Positions 58,788-64,000 of a stretch of 64,000 bases of DNA are shown here, one piece after another. A model generated the notes under the pieces. It did no database searches. It was not told the origin of the DNA and worked only from the letters and a program-made list of their open reading frames with translations. How positions within the stretch are numbered: position 1 is the first letter of the stretch; each line of letters opens with the position of its first letter. A program made the position numbers and the translations under genes. Where the stretch lies: NCBI RefSeq assembly GCF_003319115.1, contig NZ_QOHF01000011.1:1-64000 (forward strand), in the 5' to 3' direction. The stretch comes from Geodermatophilus sp. TF02-6. Its GTDB lineage: Bacteria > Actinomycetota > Actinomycetes > Mycobacteriales > Geodermatophilaceae.

Positions 58788-61634
58788 GTGTCCAGCCCTG
58801 CGCAGCGGTACGCGGCTGCCCGGCGGCGGGGGGCCCACCCCGCGCTGGCCGACTTCACCGCGGAGCTCGGCTTCTCGCTCGACCCCTTCCAGGTGGAGGC
58901 CTGCGAGGCCCTCGACGAGGGTGCCGGTGTGCTGGTGTGCGCGCCCACCGGCGCGGGCAAGACGGTCGTCGGCGAGTTCGCCGTCCACAAGGCGCTGGCC
59001 GAGGGGCGCAAGGCGTTCTACACGACGCCGATCAAGGCGCTGTCCAACCAGAAGTACAACGACCTGGTCGAGCGCTACGGCGAGGCGAGGGTGGGCCTGC
59101 TCACCGGGGACAACGCGGTCAACGGCGACGCGCCGGTGGTCGTGATGACCACCGAGGTGCTGCGCAACATGCTCTACGCGGAGTCCCCGGCGATCGACGG
59201 CCTCGGCTACGTCGTCATGGACGAGGTGCACTACCTGGCCGACCGGTTCCGCGGCGCGGTGTGGGAGGAGGTGATCATCCACCTCCCGCAGTCAGTGACC
59301 CTGGTGTCGCTGTCGGCGACGGTGAGCAACGCCGAGGAGTTCGCCGACTGGCTGGTCACCGTCCGCGGCTCCACGAAGGTCGTGGTCAGCGAGGTCCGCC
59401 CGATCCCGCTGTGGCAGCACATGCTCGTCGGCCACCGGGTGTTCGACCTGTTCAGCCTGCGCCCGGCCGCGCACGCCGGCGAGCAGGGGGAGACCCCGCG
59501 CGGGCAGTCCACCCGCGAGCGGGGGGCCAGCGTGGTCGACCCCGAGCTGGTGCGGTACGTGCGCGAGTACGAGCGGCGGCTGGACAGCTGGGGCGGGGGC
59601 GGGCCCGGGGGCTCGCGGCGCGACCGCGACTGGCGCCCGCGGTACCGCCCGCCGGCGCGGCCGGAGGTCGTCGAGCGGCTCGACCGCGCCGGTCTGCTGC
59701 CCGCGATCACCTTCGTGTTCAGCCGCAACGGCTGCGACGCCGCCGTCGAGGCGTGCCTGCGCGCCGGGCTGCGGCTCACCGACGAGGAGGAGCGCTCGCA
59801 GATCGCCGCGATCATCGACGAGCGCACCGGTTCGCTGCCGGAGGAGGACCTGCACGTCCTCGGCTTCTGGGAGTGGCGCGAGGGGCTGCTGGCCGGGCTG
59901 GCCGCCCACCACGCGGGGCTGGTGCCGGCGTTCAAGGAGACCGTCGAGGAGTGCTTCGTCCGCGGCCTGGTCAAGGCGGTGTTCGCCACCGAGACCCTGG
60001 CGCTGGGGATCAACATGCCGGCGCGCACCGTCGTCCTCGAGCGGCTGGTCAAGTGGAACGGCGAGGCGCACGTCGACGTGACGCCGGGGGAGTACACGCA
60101 GCTGACCGGGCGGGCCGGGCGGCGCGGCATCGACGTGGAGGGGCACGCGGTCGTCGTCTGGGCGCCGGGCATGGACCCCTCCGTCGTGGCCGGGCTGGCC
60201 AGCACCCGCACCTATCCGCTGCGCTCCTCCTTCCGGCCCAGCTACAACATGGCGGTCAACCTGGTCGGCTCGTACGGCCGGGCGCGGGCCCGGGAGCTGC
60301 TGGCGTCGTCCTTCGCGCAGTTCCAGGCCGACCGCTCGGTCGTCGGGCTGGCCCGGGCGGCGGCCCGGCACGAGCGGGACGCCGAGCGCTGGGCGGCCGA
60401 GATGCACTCGGACGCCGGTGACGTCGGCGAGTACGCGGCGCTGCGGCAGCGGATCGCCGACCGGGAGAAGGAGCTCTCCCGCGACTCGCAGGCCAAGCGC
60501 CGGATGGAGGCGGCCGACGCGCTGGCCGCGCTGCGCCCGGGCGACGTGATCCGGGTGCCGTCCGGACGCCGGCAGGGGTTGGCCGTCGTCCTCGACCCCG
60601 GGGTCACCGACCTGACCGAGCCGCGCCCGCTGGTGCTCACCGAGGACCGGTGGGCCGGGCGGCTGGGCGCCGTGGACTTCCCGACGCCGGTGACTGCGCT
60701 GGCCCGGGTGCGGGTGCCGAGGAACTTCAACCACCGCAGCCCGCACGCCCGCCGCGACCTGGCCGCCACGCTGCGCAACGCCCGCGTGGAGCACGAGCTG
60801 GGCGCCCGGCGGGTCAAGCACCGTTCGGCCGCCGCCGACGACCCGGTGCTGCACGACCTGCGCCGGGCGCTGCGCGCGCACCCGGTGCACCGGCTGCCCG
60901 ACCGGGAGGAGCGGGTGCGCGCCGCCGAGCGCTGGCTGCGGGGGGTGCGCGAGGCCGAGGCCACCCACCGGAGGATGGCCGAGCGCACCGGCTCGCTGAC
61001 CCGCCAGTTCGACGCCACCTGCGACGTCCTCGAGGAGCTGGGCTACCTGGTGCCCGAGGTGGCGCCGCTGGTGCCCGCCGACACCGGGGAGGTCGGCGCG
61101 GCCGACGACGTCCCGGTGGTCACCGACGACGGCCGGCGGCTGGCCCGGATCTGGTCGGAGGCCGACCTGCTGGTCGCCGAGTGCCTGCGGGCGGGCGCGT
61201 GGCGGGGCCTGACCCCCGCGGAGCTGGCCGCCGTCGTTTCTCCGCTGGTGTTCGAGGCGCGCCGGGACACGCCGGTCCAGGCGGCGGTGCCGGCGGGGAA
61301 GGTGGCCGCGGCGATCGGCGAGATGCGTCGGATCCGGTCGCGGCTGGCCGACGTCGAGCTCGCCCACGGCGTGCCCGCCACCCGCGACCTCGACCTCGGC
61401 TTCGCCTGGGCGGCCTACCGCTGGGCCGACGGGCAGGGCCTCGACCGGGTCCTGGCCGGGGCCGAGCAGGCCGGCACCGAGCTGTCCGGCGGGGACTTCG
61501 TGCGCTGGGCGCGCCAGCTCATCGACCTGCTCGACCAGCTGGGCAAGGTCGCCGGCGACCCGGTCGGGGCGACCGCGCGCCGGGCCGTGGACCGGGTCCG
61601 GCGCGGCGTCGTCGCGGTCGCCGTGGGCGGCTGA
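58788..61634 (+). CDS. helY: HelY-type (Ski2/Mtr4-like) RNA/DNA helicase
   Basis: A 948-residue superfamily 2 helicase. Q-motif-like LDPFQVEACEALDEGAGVLV, Walker A APTGAGKT (52-59), YTTPIKALSNQKYNDL, DEVH (145-148), SLSATVSNAEEFADW, then FATETLALGINMPARTVV and YTQLTGRAGRRGIDVEGHAV of the second RecA-like domain. The C-terminal region (about 480-948) is the winged-helix and DSHCT-like part. Relatives unwind structured RNA. In actinobacteria it stands downstream of tatAC near the proteasome genes, as here. Confidence 0.93.
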   Translation: MSSPAQRYAAARRRGAHPALADFTAELGFSLDPFQVEACEALDEGAGVLVCAPTGAGKTVVGEFAVHKALAEGRKAFYTTPIKALSNQKYNDLVERYGEARVGLLTGDNAVNGDAPVVVMTTEVLRNMLYAESPAIDGLGYVVMDEVHYLADRFRGAVWEEVIIHLPQSVTLVSLSATVSNAEEFADWLVTVRGSTKVVVSEVRPIPLWQHMLVGHRVFDLFSLRPAAHAGEQGETPRGQSTRERGASVVDPELVRYVREYERRLDSWGGGGPGGSRRDRDWRPRYRPPARPEVVERLDRAGLLPAITFVFSRNGCDAAVEACLRAGLRLTDEEERSQIAAIIDERTGSLPEEDLHVLGFWEWREGLLAGLAAHHAGLVPAFKETVEECFVRGLVKAVFATETLALGINMPARTVVLERLVKWNGEAHVDVTPGEYTQLTGRAGRRGIDVEGHAVVVWAPGMDPSVVAGLASTRTYPLRSSFRPSYNMAVNLVGSYGRARARELLASSFAQFQADRSVVGLARAAARHERDAERWAAEMHSDAGDVGEYAALRQRIADREKELSRDSQAKRRMEAADALAALRPGDVIRVPSGRRQGLAVVLDPGVTDLTEPRPLVLTEDRWAGRLGAVDFPTPVTALARVRVPRNFNHRSPHARRDLAATLRNARVEHELGARRVKHRSAAADDPVLHDLRRALRAHPVHRLPDREERVRAAERWLRGVREAEATHRRMAERTGSLTRQFDATCDVLEELGYLVPEVAPLVPADTGEVGAADDVPVVTDDGRRLARIWSEADLLVAECLRAGAWRGLTPAELAAVVSPLVFEARRDTPVQAAVPAGKVAAAIGEMRRIRSRLADVELAHGVPATRDLDLGFAWAAYRWADGQGLDRVLAGAEQAGTELSGGDFVRWARQLIDLLDQLGKVAGDPVGATARRAVDRVRRGVVAVAVGG

Positions 61635-61742
61635 CCTGCCCTCGGCCCGCCGTCGGGGCCGTCCCCGGTGGTGCACGATCCCCTCGCCCATACGATCCCC
61701 TCGCCGGCACGCCCGGCCCCTGGACCCTCGACGGGAGCGACC

Positions 61743-62366
61743 ATGACCGATGCACCGCAGGGTGGCGACCGGCCGGAGCGATACGGCCAGGGCGCCCCGG
61801 GCGGGTACGGCGGTCAGCAGACGCCCTCCTCCGGCCCGCCGGGGCCGCCGTACGGGCCGCCGCCACAGCCGTACGGACAGCCCTACGCGCCGCCCCCGGG
61901 GCAGCCGGGCGTCCCCGGTTCGCCCGGTCCGTGGAGCCCGCCACCGTACGGCCAGCCACCGTACGGCCAGCAGCACGGCGCCCCGCCGTACGGCCAGCCC
62001 GGGTACGGGCAGCCGCCGTACGGGCCCGGCCCGGTGCCCGACGGCGGCGCGACGGTCGCCCGGAGGTCGCACACCCGCCTCTACCTCGGCCTGGTCGCCC
62101 TCGCCGGCCTGCTGGTCCTCGCCGTGGTGCTCGCCCGTCTCCTCGGCGACACCCTGCTGGACCGGACGGCCGTCGAACGCGACGTCGCCGCCCAGTTCGA
62201 GCAGCGGTGGGGGGTGGCCGTCGACCTCACCTGCCCGCGGCGGATGCAGGTCGAGGACGGCGCCGTCTACCGGTGCGCCGGGACCACCGCCGACGGCGAG
62301 GACGTCACCCTGGAGATCCGGATCACCGACCCCGAGGACGCCGCCTACCAGTGGCGACCGGTCTGA
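61743..62366 (+). CDS. DUF4333 domain protein with Pro/Gly/Tyr-rich N-terminus
   Basis: A 207-residue single-pass membrane protein. Residues 1-100 are low complexity with repeated (P)PYGQP units. A membrane helix (YLGLVALAGLLVLAVVLARL) is followed by an extracytoplasmic DUF4333 domain: LLDRTAVERDVAAQFEQRWG, VDLTCPRRMQVEDGAVYRCA with the two conserved Cys, and VTLEIRITDPEDAAYQW. Function unknown; the family is frequent in actinobacterial envelopes. ATG with GGGAG upstream. Confidence 0.85.
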   Translation: MTDAPQGGDRPERYGQGAPGGYGGQQTPSSGPPGPPYGPPPQPYGQPYAPPPGQPGVPGSPGPWSPPPYGQPPYGQQHGAPPYGQPGYGQPPYGPGPVPDGGATVARRSHTRLYLGLVALAGLLVLAVVLARLLGDTLLDRTAVERDVAAQFEQRWGVAVDLTCPRRMQVEDGAVYRCAGTTADGEDVTLEIRITDPEDAAYQWRPV

Positions 62367-62379
62367 CCCGCGGGCGGCT

Positions 62380-63306
62380 TCAGCCGGTCGCGGCGGCTGG
62401 CCAGCCCAGCGCGGCGCCCAGCCGCCGGATCGAGGACTGCAGGCCGTGCGCGGCGGCGAGGGCGGCCAGCGCCTCGGGGTCGTCCGGGCGGCGCGGCAGC
62501 ACGTCGTCGACCGGCGGCAGGTCGATGTCGCGGGCCACGGCCACGACGACCGGGGCCGCGTCGAGGTAGTCGGCGCCGGCGGACAGCCTGCGGAGCACGG
62601 CGGCGGTCAACGGCGCCTCGGGGACGACGGTGCGGGCGGCGGCCGCCCGGATGCCGGCCAGGTCGCCGAACGCGGTGACCAGCGCCGCGGCGGTCTTCGC
62701 GCCGACGCCGGCCACGCCGGGCAGCCCGTCGCTGGGGTCGCCGCGCAGGACGGCGAAGTCGGCGTAGGCCCGGCCCGGGATGCCGTACCTCGCCGTCACC
62801 GCCGCCTCGTCGACGGCCTCGATGTCGGTGATCCCGCGGGCGGTGTAGAGGACGCGCACGCCGCGCTCGTCGTCCACCAGCTGGAACAGGTCGCGGTCGC
62901 CGGTGACCACGTCGACCGGGCCGCGCGCGCGGGCGGCCAGGGTGGCGATGACGTCGTCGGCCTCGTAGCCGGGCGCGCCGACGCGGGCGATCCCCGCCGC
63001 GGCGAGCACCTCGACGAGCACCGGTACCTGCGGGCCCAGCTCGTCGGGGGTCTGCTCGCCGCCGTCGGGGCCCAGCCGGTGCGCCTTGTAGGAGGGCAGC
63101 GCCGCGACACGGAAGGCCGGCCGCCAGTCGTCGTCCCAGCAGGCCACCAGCCGCTCGGGGCGGTGGGCGGTGACCAGCCGCGCGATCATGTCCAGGAACC
63201 CGCGGACGGCGTTGACCGGGCGCCCGTCGGGCGAGGTGACGCTGGTGGGCACCCCGTAGAAGGCGCGGAAGTACAAGCTGGCCGCATCGAGCAGCATCGT
63301 GGTCAC
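62380..63306 (-). CDS. 5'-3' exonuclease (flap endonuclease-like)
   Basis: A 308-residue stand-alone 5' nuclease like the N-terminal domain of DNA polymerase I. LLDAASLYFRAFYGVP with the first metal Asp, LPSYKAHR, GYEADDVIATLAARA and VVTGDRDLFQLVDD (acidic metal cluster), then the helix-hairpin-helix GLPGVAGVGAKTAAALVTAF. Removes RNA primers or flaps. The GTG at 63306 lies 8 bases from a TACCGT box and is preferred over the ATG three codons later. Confidence 0.92.
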   Translation of the reverse strand: MTTMLLDAASLYFRAFYGVPTSVTSPDGRPVNAVRGFLDMIARLVTAHRPERLVACWDDDWRPAFRVAALPSYKAHRLGPDGGEQTPDELGPQVPVLVEVLAAAGIARVGAPGYEADDVIATLAARARGPVDVVTGDRDLFQLVDDERGVRVLYTARGITDIEAVDEAAVTARYGIPGRAYADFAVLRGDPSDGLPGVAGVGAKTAAALVTAFGDLAGIRAAAARTVVPEAPLTAAVLRRLSAGADYLDAAPVVVAVARDIDLPPVDDVLPRRPDDPEALAALAAAHGLQSSIRRLGAALGWPAAATG

Positions 63307-63314
63307 AGCCCGCG

Positions 63315-63320
63315 ACGGTA
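63315..63320 (-). promoter_or_regulatory. -10 box, leaderless start of 5'-3' exonuclease
   Basis: TACCGT on the minus strand, 8 bases before the GTG at 63306. Confidence 0.6.
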
Positions 63321-63411
63321 ACGGCCGGGCCGCTGTCGGCGTCCGTGGTCGGCGGGAGTCGTCGCGGTCGGCGGGAGTCGTGGCGACGCGGTCGCGGTCG
63401 TGCCCCGTCGT

Positions 63412-63417
63412 TACGCT
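63412..63417 (+). promoter_or_regulatory. -10 box, leaderless start of M24 peptidase
   Basis: TACGCT, 7 bases before the GTG at 63425. Confidence 0.65.
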
Positions 63418-63424
63418 GCGGACC

Positions 63425-64000
63425 GTGCCGACCGCTTCCCCCGCCGGGCCGCTGGTGACGCCCGACCGCCTGCACACCGCCCGCGACGTCGCCGCGGAGT
63501 CCGGCGTCGACCTGCTCGTCGTGACACCGGGGTCGGACCTGCGCTACCTGTGCGGCTACGCCGCGCACGCGATGGAGCGGCTCACCGCCCTGGCGGTGCC
63601 GCGCCGCGGCGCGCCGTTCCTCGTCGTCCCCCGGCTGGAGGCGCCGATGGTCGACGCCAGCCCCGCCGCCGGCCTGGGGCTGGAGGTGCTGGCCTGGGAC
63701 GAGACCGACGACCCGTTCGCCCTGCTGGCGCGCGCGGCCACCGCCCGGCTCGGCGCGGCTCCGGCCCGCGTGGCGGTGGGCGACCGCGCCTGGGCGCTGC
63801 ACGCCCTGGGGGTGCAGCGGGCGCTGCCCAGGGCGGCGCTGGAGCTGGCCGGTCCGGTCGTCGACCGGCTGCGGATGGTGAAGACGCCGGCCGAGGTGGC
63901 CGAGCTCGCCGCCGCGGGCGCCGCCATCGACCGGGTGCACGCGCGGATGGGGGAGTGGCTGCGGGTCGGGCGCACCGAGGCGGAGGTGGGGGCGGACGTC
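63425..64000 (+). CDS. M24 family metallopeptidase (Xaa-Pro aminopeptidase-like), 5' part
   Basis: The first 192 residues of an M24-type protein cut by the window end. They form the creatinase N-terminal domain: TPDRLHTARDVAAESGVDLL, GSDLRYLCGYAAHAMERLTA, LVVPRLEAPMVDASPAAG, then VDRLRMVKTPAEVAELAAAG and RVGRTEAEVGADV leading into the pita-bread domain. The metal ligands lie beyond the window. Relatives are Xaa-Pro peptidases or creatinase-like hydrolases. Divergent from the exonuclease gene. Confidence 0.88.
   Translation, partial: MPTASPAGPLVTPDRLHTARDVAAESGVDLLVVTPGSDLRYLCGYAAHAMERLTALAVPRRGAPFLVVPRLEAPMVDASPAAGLGLEVLAWDETDDPFALLARAATARLGAAPARVAVGDRAWALHALGVQRALPRAALELAGPVVDRLRMVKTPAEVAELAAAGAAIDRVHARMGEWLRVGRTEAEVGADV

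Overview
The window is very GC-rich DNA from an actinobacterium. It carries a complete Pup-proteasome locus, mycothiol biosynthesis (mshC), leaderless GTG starts and DUF3090/SCO1664/DUF3866/PAC2-type genes. Gene order and the type of intergenic repeats look most like Geodermatophilaceae (Blastococcus/Modestobacter/Geodermatophilus); that placement is inference and was not tested by a search.

Left part (1-15.3 kb) is accessory. Positions 1-3.3 kb hold decayed genes: a VapC-like PIN fragment, an unknown fragment, a HEAT-repeat gene, a pRiA4b ORF-3-like gene and an alpha-L-rhamnosidase cut by several frameshifts. Next come an alpha/beta hydrolase with an internal deletion and a crotonase. A five-gene minus-strand run follows (CocE/NonD hydrolase, Tat-exported metallo-beta-lactamase-fold hydrolase, second MBL hydrolase, coiled-coil protein, large SARP/AfsR-type regulator). 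Then come a serine-recombinase remnant, a RelA/SpoT-domain gene overlapping a small gene (possible toxin-antitoxin pair), tRNA-Leu(GAG) and a decayed GGDEF gene. The tRNA may mark the edge of a genomic island.

Middle part (15.4-43 kb) is largely core: M20 peptidase, SDR, decayed ltrA, quinone oxidoreductase, an ECF sigma factor with a DHFR-like gene, a DUF2470 gene under a good IdeR/DmdR iron box, multicopper oxidase, aldo/keto reductase-recD2, uppP, a phosphatase-DUF3090-SCO1664 block, mshC with a dNTPase and a divergent mycothiol-dependent-type protein, PAC2, metH and a HAD phosphatase. One intact IS982-family element sits in a dying gene. A RecB-like nuclease with a probable Fe-S cluster follows.

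Right part (43-64 kb) is the Pup-proteasome system: trmI, mpa/arc, dop, pup, an endonuclease VII-like gene with foreign composition and an internal stop, prcB, prcA, a small gene, pafA, DUF3866 (divergent), pafB, pafC, tatA, tatC. It is followed by a lipid-kinase-like gene, a HelY-type helicase, a DUF4333 protein, a 5'-3' exonuclease and the start of an M24 peptidase. Pup is deamidated by Dop, ligated by PafA, and its targets are unfolded by Mpa into PrcAB; PafBC is the DNA-damage activator.

Two window-wide patterns stand out. At least 17 starts have a TANNNT -10 box only 6-8 nt upstream (leaderless mRNAs), including two short upstream ORFs before uppP and metH. A dispersed GGACCCC/GTCCTCCCC intergenic repeat occurs in at least six gaps.
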